Virus record (IMG/VR): IMGVR_UViG_3300042561_000503
Location: 1 to 31,799 of that record
Source: a virus
Length of the DNA stretch: 31,799 nucleotides
Direction: 5' to 3' (one strand)
Shown here: positions 14,776-21,157 of the stretch, in pieces
Layout of the letters: each line of letters starts with the position of its first letter
Position numbering within the stretch: the stretch's first letter is position 1
Translations under genes and position numbers: made by a program
The notes under the pieces: generated by a model
The model's database searches: none
The model's input: the letters and a program-made list of their open reading frames with translations, nothing else
What the model was told of the DNA's origin: nothing

Positions 14776-16713
14776 TTACTCTACCACCTCATAGGTCTGC
14801 GTACAGCGGCAGTTGATCGTCTGAGCCGCCGCCGCGCCCATGCTCGAATCGCCGGGGAACATCAGCCGCGAGCCGGAAACGCTAAACGCTTCCTTCAGCC
14901 CGCGCACCTGCCCATTCACGGCCCGGTGCGAATCCCTGAGCCGTGGGTCAGGCGTGGCCAGCCACTTCTTACGCAGCTCTAGCCCGGTGGCCTGAGCCGC
15001 CGCCACGCTTCCCAGATTGGACGCCGCTACCACTTCCGTTCGCGCGATGCGTTCGGCCCGGTAGTCCGTGAACCCGGCATAGGACGCCGCGATGACGCGC
15101 TGAAGGTTGAACGTACTGGCACCTTCGAGCAGCGCCCGCGTGATGTCGGTCTTCAGCAGTTCGCGCGTGTAGTCGCCGATACCTTCTACCTTTTCCGCCG
15201 TGGTATCGCGTACCCATTGAAGCACCGCTGCCAGCCACACGTCAGAAACGGCTTTCGTCTCGAAGCGGCCGTCCTGCGCCTTGAGGTCGTTGGTGGTTTC
15301 CGTCGCAAAGTCGCTGGCCACCCGCATAACGATGGAGCGATACACCTCAGCCCATGCGGGTTCATTAGACTTCACCGCCTGATCGATGGCCGCGCTATTG
15401 CCATTCGCCGCCGCCGCAATGACCAACTCCCGCTCGCGGGCAAACGCATCTTCAATCGCCCGCCGCGCCTGAAGTTCAAAGCGCCGCCGCCGATCATCAA
15501 ACGATTTCCAGACAATCTCTTCATCAGACTTTGCCACCGCCGCCGCGTCAGTGATGTAGGTTCCGCCAGTGGGCACTCCGTAGCCCAGCTCATCTAGCGC
15601 CTGTTCCCGCGTCAGCAATCCCACCGCGTAGAGATCGCTAACGCGCCGATACGCGCTCTCGCGGTCCTCTGCCAGCGCGTCAATCTTGTCCTTGTCGAAC
15701 CCGATGGAGATTCCAGCGCCGAATCGCGGCATCAGCCAGTGATTCAGGAATCCCGTGATCAGCGTGAGCAGCGGGATAACCGCTTCCGTGTACAGGCCCT
15801 TACGCGCTTCCCTGAAGTTGCTGAACGTCTTGGAGTCGGTATCGCCGATCAGTTCCGGTGGAACGTGGAAGATCGCCGCGATAGTGCGCTTGTGAATCTT
15901 CAGTCCGTCCCACATGCCCAGCGCTGACGGAGACAGTCCCATCTCCTGCCACTTGAAGCCGCCCTCAAACAATCCCGGCTTGCCGTAGTTGGGGCCGCTG
16001 AATGTTTCATTCAGGCTTGTCTTCAGTTGGTTGAACTGGTCAGCAGTCAGCGAGCGCTCCGTGAACAGGCCACCAGACAAACGCCCCTGATTCTTCAATA
16101 CCCGCTTATTAAGTTCGTGCGCGTCGTTCTCCTGATCGATCACGGCCATAGCCGCCGCCATCGGCGAGAAGCCGTACCAATCGTCGTCAGGGTGGAAGAA
16201 TCGCACGTGGCCGACGTTTTCAGCTGGTAGCGTGATCCGCGCCACTGGCCCCTGATAGTCGTAATCCTTGACGGAGCCGTCGCGGTTGGTGTTAATCGTT
16301 ACCCGGTCAGAGCGCAGCACATACAGGAACCGTGGCGCGCCGCGCGTGTCGCTGGCCGCTTCGATGTAGGCCGTGCCATAAATCAGCAGGTTGGCCGCGA
16401 ATGCTTCAACGAACGCTGACCAGTCCTGATGCTCGTTGGGCCGTTCGATCAGGCGATAGGCCGGGTGAGTATACGGAAGGTCAATGTGCTGATCCCGCGC
16501 GCCCTCGCGGTAGAGAATGGGATCAATCTGCCGGAGGTTGGAAGTAATCAGGTTCACGCAGGCGTAAGCGTCCGGGTTGCGCATGTAGCCATTTCGGGCT
16601 AACGCAATCCCGGCATTGTCCGACCAGCCCGCAGAGCCCAGCCCCAGCGTGACCAGCGAGCGCGCCACCGCCGATTCTTTCGTTTCGGTCGTCTGCCAGA
16701 ACTTCCAGTTCAT
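14776..16713 (-). CDS. Portal protein fused to a MuF-type head morphogenesis domain
   Basis: 645 aa from ATG 16711-16713, which overlaps the terminase stop (ATGA) and has AGGAG just upstream; an in-frame start at 16770 lies inside the terminase gene and is unlikely. Residues about 1-400 are an HK97-family portal: NPDAYACVNLITSNLRQI, GTAYIEAAS, YGFSPM, then FHVPPELIGD and SNFREARKGLYTEAV. Residues about 500-645 match the Mu gpF / SPP1 gp7 domain: ERIARTEV, W..TPDPRLRDSHRAVNGQV, FPGD, NCRCTQTY. The portal forms the DNA entry ring. MuF-type proteins are minor head proteins, often injected. Here both are one polypeptide. Confidence 0.92.
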   Translation of the reverse strand: MNWKFWQTTETKESAVARSLVTLGLGSAGWSDNAGIALARNGYMRNPDAYACVNLITSNLRQIDPILYREGARDQHIDLPYTHPAYRLIERPNEHQDWSAFVEAFAANLLIYGTAYIEAASDTRGAPRFLYVLRSDRVTINTNRDGSVKDYDYQGPVARITLPAENVGHVRFFHPDDDWYGFSPMAAAMAVIDQENDAHELNKRVLKNQGRLSGGLFTERSLTADQFNQLKTSLNETFSGPNYGKPGLFEGGFKWQEMGLSPSALGMWDGLKIHKRTIAAIFHVPPELIGDTDSKTFSNFREARKGLYTEAVIPLLTLITGFLNHWLMPRFGAGISIGFDKDKIDALAEDRESAYRRVSDLYAVGLLTREQALDELGYGVPTGGTYITDAAAVAKSDEEIVWKSFDDRRRRFELQARRAIEDAFARERELVIAAAANGNSAAIDQAVKSNEPAWAEVYRSIVMRVASDFATETTNDLKAQDGRFETKAVSDVWLAAVLQWVRDTTAEKVEGIGDYTRELLKTDITRALLEGASTFNLQRVIAASYAGFTDYRAERIARTEVVAASNLGSVAAAQATGLELRKKWLATPDPRLRDSHRAVNGQVRGLKEAFSVSGSRLMFPGDSSMGAAAAQTINCRCTQTYEVVE

Positions 16714-17993
16714 AGGCTCCTGATCCTCAGTTCCGGTTCGGCGTCGATCACCAGCGCCGTGATTGCCCACACGAGAGCGTCAAGGCGGTCCGGCGATTTA
16801 TCGTAATCGGAGGTGAACTCCATCATCTGCAATTCTAGCGCGTTAAACGGAACCGTGTGTTTGACGCGCTTTTGCTCATAGAGCGCCGCGACTGGTTCAG
16901 CCCGCAGCACCTTACCCCGCGATGCCCTTACCGCGCTGTAGGCGATCTGAGGCCGTACCGTGCGGATCACGCGCTCTACCAGGTCGCCGCCGTTGTTCAC
17001 TTCAGCAATGATGCGATCGGCTCCGAATGAGTCGAAGGCGTTCACCGCCCTGTTTGCCCAGCCGTCAGGCGGTAGGCGGCAACTGAGATCAGCCAGCACG
17101 TACACCAGGCCATCGACGCCGACGCCAGCAACAATGATTCCGGTTTCGTCCGCATCCGCCCCGCTGGTGACTGCCGGGTCAATCGCCACCACAACACGCC
17201 GCAGGTCAGGCCGCGTAATACCGCACCGCGTGGCATCGATCATGGCCGATGTCCACAGCGCGCCTTCGGTATCCATCAGAATTTCGCCGTCAAGCTCCTG
17301 ACGGCCGATTCTGGTCCCTTCGTACCGTTTTACGATCTGGCTGAAGAATGACGGTGCGAGGTTGCGCCGATTCTCTTTGGTGGTGCCGCGTGATATCACC
17401 GCCGCTTCATTTGCCATCAGGTCAGTGAGCAGCTTGATAGGCCGTGGAGTGGTTGAGATCAGGCATCGCGGCTTCCCTTTGCGAAGGCCAAAGGACAGCA
17501 TGTCCCACGTATCCTGTACGTTCTTCCAAGCCGCCAGCTCATCGCACCAGGCCGCGTCAAAGTTGGGGCCGCGCAACCGATCCGGCTCCTCAGCAGAGTA
17601 GAGCCACGCGCGGGAGCCATCCTTCCAGATGAGCTTACCGTGGCTGGCCGCGTAGATAGGGCGATCATCAGGAGGATGCACGGCCATGATGCCGGATTCG
17701 CCCAAGACCATCGTTTCGCGCGCATCGGCCTTTGTCGGTGCCACCAGTGCAATACGCCTCGCTCCGTTGCGCCGTGCCCACCTGACGAACTCCGCGCCCG
17801 TGCGAGTCTTGCCCCAACCACGGCCCGCGAGTGCCAGCCAATACGTCCAATCGCCTGGTGGTGGCAGTTGGCCAGGTCTGGCGAACAACGTCCAATCGTA
17901 GGCAAGCTGCTGGATTTCCAGCGGTGACATTTCCGCCAGCGCGCGCCGTATGGCGTCTTTACTGCGATTCTTCGGAAGCGTCGTCAGATTCAT
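16710..17993 (-). CDS. terL: Terminase large subunit
   Basis: 427 aa from ATG 17993 (a TTG two codons upstream is possible). The ATPase domain shows Walker A GRGWGKT at about 57-63 and a Walker-B-like FDAAWCDE, with a probable coupling motif LISTTPRP. The nuclease domain has the acidic triad candidates in VVAIDPAV, IIAEVNNGG and SPDRLDALVWA, the RNase H-like order. It packages DNA through the portal, using ATP, and cuts the concatemer. It overlaps the small subunit by 35 nt and the portal by 4 nt. Confidence 0.96.
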   Translation of the reverse strand: MNLTTLPKNRSKDAIRRALAEMSPLEIQQLAYDWTLFARPGQLPPPGDWTYWLALAGRGWGKTRTGAEFVRWARRNGARRIALVAPTKADARETMVLGESGIMAVHPPDDRPIYAASHGKLIWKDGSRAWLYSAEEPDRLRGPNFDAAWCDELAAWKNVQDTWDMLSFGLRKGKPRCLISTTPRPIKLLTDLMANEAAVISRGTTKENRRNLAPSFFSQIVKRYEGTRIGRQELDGEILMDTEGALWTSAMIDATRCGITRPDLRRVVVAIDPAVTSGADADETGIIVAGVGVDGLVYVLADLSCRLPPDGWANRAVNAFDSFGADRIIAEVNNGGDLVERVIRTVRPQIAYSAVRASRGKVLRAEPVAALYEQKRVKHTVPFNALELQMMEFTSDYDKSPDRLDALVWAITALVIDAEPELRIRSL

Positions 17994-18396
17994 CAGCAAG
18001 TCGAGCGGCCAGCTTCTCCATCAGCGCTTCAGTGTCAGGCGGCGCGCTCATTTCGATCTTCTCCGGCGCATCGATGCCCAGCAGCTTTGCGCGGCGGCCC
18101 ATGATCGATAGCACCTGATTCGTTGACGATGGGTCAGCCTGTAGCGCCTTCTGCCAGTGCGCGGCCTGTAGTTCGTCCAAGCGTTGCATCTCGATATCGC
18201 GGACGTGTTCCGCCAGTTCCGCTGACGTTTCGCGCAACCGCTGAAGTTCACCGAGCACGAGGTTGTATGCGTGCGATGTAGCGATCCCGAGCGTCTGCCC
18301 GATGGCCACATATCCCATTCCGCTAATGCGCAGTTTCAGCGCATCCTGTGCATTCACAGCAGCTTTGACGGTTGAAGGCTTTGCTTTCTGACGCAT
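17959..18396 (-). CDS. terS: Terminase small subunit (probable)
   Basis: 145 aa. An N-terminal helix-turn-helix-like region (ALKLRISGMGYVAIGQTLGI, about 20-39) is followed by a long coiled coil (about 48-90, RLRETSAELAEHVRDIEMQRLDE) and an acidic C-terminal tail, the layout of phage small terminases that recognise DNA and oligomerise. Gene order and overlap with terL support it. The ribosome-binding site is weak (AGAAG), so it may depend on translation of the small gene upstream. Confidence 0.8.
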   Translation of the reverse strand: MRQKAKPSTVKAAVNAQDALKLRISGMGYVAIGQTLGIATSHAYNLVLGELQRLRETSAELAEHVRDIEMQRLDELQAAHWQKALQADPSSTNQVLSIMGRRAKLLGIDAPEKIEMSAPPDTEALMEKLAARLADESDDASEESQ

Positions 18397-18407
18397 ACGG
18401 GTTTCTT

Positions 18408-18560
18408 CTATTTATTGCCCCATAACCGTTCTGGGTCTTTGACAAGGGTTGCGACATTGCGCTCAAAATCACGCCAGAACTTTACCTCTGCATGGGCAAC
18501 CTTGCCGATCACAGCGAAGGCGCAAACAATCGACACGCCAGCAATCCACAGTAGTTCCAT
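18408..18560 (-). CDS. Small single-span membrane protein before terS
   Basis: 50 aa. Residues about 3-19 (LLWIAGVSIVCAFAVIG) form one membrane span, followed by a charged helix ending in LWGNK. It ends 11 nt before terS. No clear ribosome-binding site precedes the ATG. It overlaps the competing 67-aa frame at 18469-18672, so at most one of them is likely to be the main product, unless they are coupled. The membrane-span-then-charged-helix design looks like a real small phage protein. Function unknown. Confidence 0.45.
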   Translation of the reverse strand: MELLWIAGVSIVCAFAVIGKVAHAEVKFWRDFERNVATLVKDPERLWGNK

Positions 18561-18672
18561 CTGTGGTGAGTTTAGCATCTGCCGGGCTGGTCTCGGACGC
18601 TACGCGGTTATGCCAGTGATGCGCCGCTGACTCGCGGCTCACTGGCCTGAATTTCAAACACACTTCTACCAT
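18469..18672 (-). CDS. Alternative small leader gene of the late operon
   Basis: 67 aa, starting MVEVCLKFRPVSRESAAHHW. A GGGAGGG stretch directly precedes the ATG, a better ribosome-binding site than its competitor at 18408-18560, although very close to the start. The first 40 residues look protein-like, while the Cys/Arg-rich C-terminus overlaps the other frame and may be spurious. It would be the first gene after the late promoter. I recognise no domain. Confidence 0.3.
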   Translation of the reverse strand: MVEVCLKFRPVSRESAAHHWHNRVASETSPADAKLTTDGTTVDCWRVDCLRLRCDRQGCPCRGKVLA

Positions 18673-18881
18673 CCCTCCCTCACCGCGCCTAGCTGGTATT
18701 GCTAGCTCCCTGCTTTCGCTACAGGATTGCCGGATCGGCTCAGGCTTTCGCCATCTCGCCGGGGCTTGCGGGCTTTAGCGTATCGGCTGGCGTTGCGCGA
18801 TCCGCTGCCAGTGGCCAGCGTGGCCGTCACGCGTGACTCAGCCACACTAGCGCGCTGGACTTGCACCACTTTCGCTCTTCC
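18561..18881 (-). other. Leader of the late leftward transcript
   Basis: Apart from the doubtful start at 18672, no credible gene is seen here. The stretch lies between the predicted late promoter and the first late genes and contains the palindrome at 18820-18845. A long leader could carry an antitermination or regulatory site, but none can be named. Confidence 0.5.
18820..18845. promoter_or_regulatory. Large palindrome, candidate operator or hairpin
   Basis: A perfect 12-bp palindrome (GTCACGCGTGAC, 18826-18837) is flanked by GTGGC at 18820-18824 and its complement GCCAC at 18841-18845. It lies just downstream of the predicted late start site. It could be a repressor or activator site, or a hairpin in the late leader RNA. 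Confidence 0.5.
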
Positions 18882-18909
18882 ATTTTGCACGATTCCGCCG
18901 CCGCGTCAA
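18882..18909 (-). promoter_or_regulatory. Putative late (leftward) promoter
   Basis: On the minus strand TTGACG (18904-18909) is followed after 16 nt by CAAAAT (18882-18887). Transcription would start near 18875 and serve the terminase-to-tail operon. It stands back to back with the rightward promoter. Confidence 0.5.
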
Positions 18910-18937
18910 ACTATTTTCGCTGGCCGTCATTTTTAAT

Positions 18938-18966
18938 TTGACACGCAGCATATTTTCCGGCACAAT
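18938..18966 (+). promoter_or_regulatory. Putative early (rightward) promoter
   Basis: A perfect TTGACA (18938-18943) is followed after 17 nt by CACAAT (18961-18966). The predicted start is near 18973, about 40 nt before the first early gene. Together with the late promoter the two -35 boxes form an inverted repeat. Confidence 0.65.
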
Positions 18967-19013
18967 TGAGACATAGAACACAGGGTGGTGACCGACACCA
19001 AAGGAGAGATGAG

Positions 19014-19247
19014 ATGACCAACCAGCAACAAGCCTTCATTAAGCTCAGCGGCTCACGAGATAGCCAGTGGGAGCCCGCCGTGTACACGCCGGAGCTCGGC
19101 GACCGTACGCCGATCAACGTGATGCGCCGCAAGGGCAGCAATCAGCGCGTCGTGCGTGGCGGGGCCAAGGGCACCCATCGCGCCGTGGTCGATGTGATTA
19201 TGCCGAATGGCCAATTGTCCGAGGTATTCCGCGAGCTGACGGCGTAG
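19014..19247 (+). CDS. First early gene, small unknown protein
   Basis: 77 aa from the ATG at 19014, chosen because AAGGAGAG lies just upstream; an upstream in-frame start at 18966 would overlap the promoter. The protein is basic and mixed alpha/beta, with RTPINVMRRKGSNQRVVRGG in the middle and a final VVDVIMPNGQLSEVF. As first product of the rightward promoter it could be a host-takeover or regulatory factor. No helix-turn-helix or other domain is recognised. Confidence 0.7.
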   Translation: MTNQQQAFIKLSGSRDSQWEPAVYTPELGDRTPINVMRRKGSNQRVVRGGAKGTHRAVVDVIMPNGQLSEVFRELTA

Positions 19248-19275
19248 CAGTAGCCACCGCAGAGGAGAGAGCACT

Positions 19276-19518
19276 ATGGAACTAGATATCATGCAACAGG
19301 CCGCGCAAGAGGCGGCACAGTCCAGCCTAGACGCGCACGGCGAGTACGTTGACGCGCTGACCGCTTGGGACTTCATCGCCCAGCTTTGGTATCACGAGAA
19401 GCCAGCGCAATATGACACGTTGGTTGACGCGATCACCGAACCGATCGACGGGAAGTACTTCCCAATTCAGATGCCCGCCGCGTTCGCTGATGCCTACGCT
19501 GAGGAGGTGGCCCAATGA
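19276..19518 (+). CDS. Early hypothetical protein
   Basis: 80 aa. It is acidic and helical, starting MELDIMQQAAQEAAQSSLDA, and rich in Ala, Asp, Tyr and Trp. AGAGGAGAG precedes the ATG, the same style of site as other genes of this operon. Its stop overlaps the next start (ATGA). The acidic, small and early character is shared by phage proteins that inhibit host enzymes, but nothing specific is visible. Confidence 0.65.
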   Translation: MELDIMQQAAQEAAQSSLDAHGEYVDALTAWDFIAQLWYHEKPAQYDTLVDAITEPIDGKYFPIQMPAAFADAYAEEVAQ

Positions 19519-19730
19519 GCCGCCTCGCTGTTTCGCTGATTGACGATGCTCCGGGGTTGCGGCGCAACTCTCACGGAAGCCTATTTTACTACTGGAAAAA
19601 CATCGCCCATGCCGCGCTGTCGCGTGGACTTGATGCGGAAGCCGTCAAGGATTACGTTTTCGAGAATTGCACCGACACCGCCACCGCTGGCGAACTGTGC
19701 GATGCCTACAGCGATTGGAGGAAATCATAA
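19515..19730 (+). CDS. Early hypothetical protein
   Basis: 71 aa, joined by 4-nt overlap to the gene before and by a TAATG junction to the gene after. It reads like a compact helical domain: SLFYYWKNIAHAALSRGLD, then VKDYVFENCTDTATAGELCD. The two Cys residues are about 12 apart. No family recognised. Co-translation with both neighbours suggests a shared early task. Confidence 0.65.
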   Translation: MSRLAVSLIDDAPGLRRNSHGSLFYYWKNIAHAALSRGLDAEAVKDYVFENCTDTATAGELCDAYSDWRKS

Positions 19731-20284
19731 TGATGCCGCCCAGCAGCTGGAACCTACCGCCCGGATGCACGCCAGCCGACATTGACCGCCACTTCGGCGG
19801 CGACGATCCCTATCCCGAGGAAGGGCCATACACCGTCGATGTCCCCGGCGACTTGTCATTCTCACAGGTGAGCCATTTCACGATCAGCGGGGCCAAGCGC
19901 CACGCCGATGAGGTTGGCGGCGTCGTGCTGGATGAGAAAAACGCCGTGATCTACGGCCATTGTCGCGAGTGCGAATGCGGCTGGGATGCCGCAAAGATGC
20001 GCGAGGGCCACTGCCCGGAATGCACCAAGGCCGCTATTGATGCCGCTGGCACGCCGGAGCCCGCATGGGTCAATGATGCCCGCGCCTGGCTCCGGGACAT
20101 CGGCGCTAACGCTGGCCTGCCGTTCGTTGGGGCCGCGCTGCCAACGCGCGAGGAGCGGCTGGCAAAGCTGGCAGACGCGGACACACGCGCGGCATACATC
20201 GCCGCCAGCACCGCGCGAATCGTGGCGCATACGCGCCGGGTGGTGGCATCTGCGACCGATGAGGAGCAACACCATGACCGCTAA
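19730..20284 (+). CDS. Early protein with a zinc-ribbon-like centre
   Basis: 184 aa from the ATG at 19730 in a TAATG junction; the adjacent ATG at 19733 is equally possible. Residues about 67-90 hold HCRECECGW and, after a spacer, HCPECTK, giving at least four Cys suitable for one zinc site. The N-terminal third is acidic and proline-rich. The C-terminal third is an Ala/Arg-rich helix (EERLAKLADADTRAAYIAAS). Such zinc-ribbon proteins often bind nucleic acid or RNA polymerase. This role is an inference only. Confidence 0.65.
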   Translation: MMPPSSWNLPPGCTPADIDRHFGGDDPYPEEGPYTVDVPGDLSFSQVSHFTISGAKRHADEVGGVVLDEKNAVIYGHCRECECGWDAAKMREGHCPECTKAAIDAAGTPEPAWVNDARAWLRDIGANAGLPFVGAALPTREERLAKLADADTRAAYIAASTARIVAHTRRVVASATDEEQHHDR

Positions 20285-20483
20285 AGCCATAGCCGCCGCC
20301 CGCCGCGCTCTCGATGAGATCGAAGCGGCCATTGCCGGGAAGCGCTGCCCCTGCGGCGCTAACCCGCTGGCACGGGCGAAACGCCGCGCCTTCGACTGCT
20401 GCAAACGCGCCGGCCTGATGCCGCGCGGCAAGCGGGGCCGCCCGCCGCTGTGCAAGCTGCCGGAGGTGGCCAATGCAGTTTGA
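20274..20483 (+). CDS. Small basic Cys-containing protein
   Basis: 69 aa from an ATG inside the end of the previous gene, with GAGGAG about 8 nt upstream. An N-terminal helix (AIAAARRALDEIEAAIAG) leads into CPCGANPLARAKRR, then CCKRAG and RGKRGRPPLCKL. Five Cys and many Arg/Lys suggest a small zinc-bound nucleic-acid-binding domain. The RGKRGRPP stretch resembles an AT-hook. Function unknown. Confidence 0.6.
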   Translation: MTAKAIAAARRALDEIEAAIAGKRCPCGANPLARAKRRAFDCCKRAGLMPRGKRGRPPLCKLPEVANAV

Positions 20484-20751
20484 TGATGCCGCCGCATACA
20501 CGGACATGCTCAACAAGCAGCGCCGCGACCGCGACCAAGCGCTAATCGAAAAGCTGCTAGCCCGCATCAACCAGCTTGAGGCAGAGCGCCAGTGGCGACC
20601 ACTAGAAGCGCGCCAAGCGCTAACGCTCGAAGATGTCCAGCACTCGCGGTTTCGCCCGATGTTGCCCCATGAGCGGCGGCAGTGGGGATGCGATGAAGGC
20701 GTGATGAAAACGGATCGCGGCGGCTACAAGGTCACAGAGGTCATACTATGA
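20473..20751 (+). CDS. Early coiled-coil protein
   Basis: 92 aa, starting 11 nt before the end of the previous gene, with GGAGG about 6 nt upstream. Residues about 12-40 form a strong charged coiled coil (LNKQRRDRDQALIEKLLARI). The rest is soluble with a Gly-Gly-Tyr strand before the C-terminus. It overlaps the nuclease gene by 4 nt. It could be a partner of the nuclease, but no family is recognised. Confidence 0.6.
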   Translation: MQFDDAAAYTDMLNKQRRDRDQALIEKLLARINQLEAERQWRPLEARQALTLEDVQHSRFRPMLPHERRQWGCDEGVMKTDRGGYKVTEVIL

Positions 20752-20763
20752 GGCGCGCCGCGA
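20745..20763 (+). repeat. 19-bp repeat, copy A (inverted relative to copy B)
   Basis: The 19 bases are identical to the minus strand of 26054-26072. They include the start codon of the nuclease gene and the first codons MRRAA. An 8-bp GGCGCGCC palindrome lies inside. Confidence 0.8.
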
Positions 20764-21029
20764 AGATCGACGCCAACCAGCCGGATATTGTCAAGGCGCT
20801 GGTGCAGGCCGGGTGCTCCGTGCGGTCGCTGGCAGCGGTAGGGCAGGGATTCCCTGACTTGATCGTGGGCAGGCAGGGCTGGAACTACCTGCTAGAAGTT
20901 AAGGATGGCACGCTGTCACCCAGCAAGAGGGCGTTGACGGAAGATGAGGCCGAATTCCACGCTTCATGGCGCGGCAATGTGTTCATCGTGAACACCGTAG
21001 CGGAAGCGTTGGAGGCTGTAGGACTTTAG
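20748..21029 (+). CDS. VRR-NUC-type nuclease
   Basis: 93 aa. GFPDLIVG with Asp at about 37, followed by LLEVKDG with Glu 50 and Lys 52, is the PD-(D/E)XK core of VRR-NUC nucleases. The short N-terminal helix QPDIVKALVQAG and length near the family minimum agree. Stand-alone phage members are thought to act on branched or recombination intermediates. A Holliday-junction-resolvase-like role next to the replication gene fits. Its first 16 bases lie in a 19-bp repeat shared with 26054-26072. Confidence 0.88.
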   Translation: MRRAAKIDANQPDIVKALVQAGCSVRSLAAVGQGFPDLIVGRQGWNYLLEVKDGTLSPSKRALTEDEAEFHASWRGNVFIVNTVAEALEAVGL

Positions 21030-21157
21030 CCGCCGTGCGACCGGGACGTGTAAAACGGGTCTTTAGGAGTCTCTAACCCGCCTGAGACACGCGAAGGATC
21101 GCTGGGGCTGAACAAGGGGCGGCAACCCAAAGCCGCCCCGCAGTAGAGGAGAGAAAC
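21030..21157 (+). other. Structured leader before the replication initiator gene
   Basis: No gene is seen. An imperfect long-range pairing is possible between CGTGT near 21049 and ACACG near 21087, enclosing ACGGGT/ACCCG. A perfect hairpin follows at 21116-21139, then AGAGGAGAG for the initiator. This may control initiator translation. Confidence 0.45.
21116..21139 (+). other. Perfect 8-bp GC hairpin with 8-nt loop
   Basis: GGGGCGGC, loop AACCCAAA, GCCGCCCC. No T-run follows, so it is not a classic terminator. It ends about 8 nt before the ribosome-binding site of the initiator gene and may regulate it. The size resembles the hairpins at 9082-9103 and 12851-12872. Confidence 0.6.

Noticed and set aside
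18702-18890. Minus-strand 62-codon frame starting with GTG
   Set aside because: Its start lies at the predicted -10 box of the late promoter, and the protein is Arg/Ser-rich without structure.
18727-18936. Plus-strand 69-codon frame upstream of the early promoter
   Set aside because: It ends just before the rightward -35 box, has no ribosome-binding site and looks like a composition artefact.
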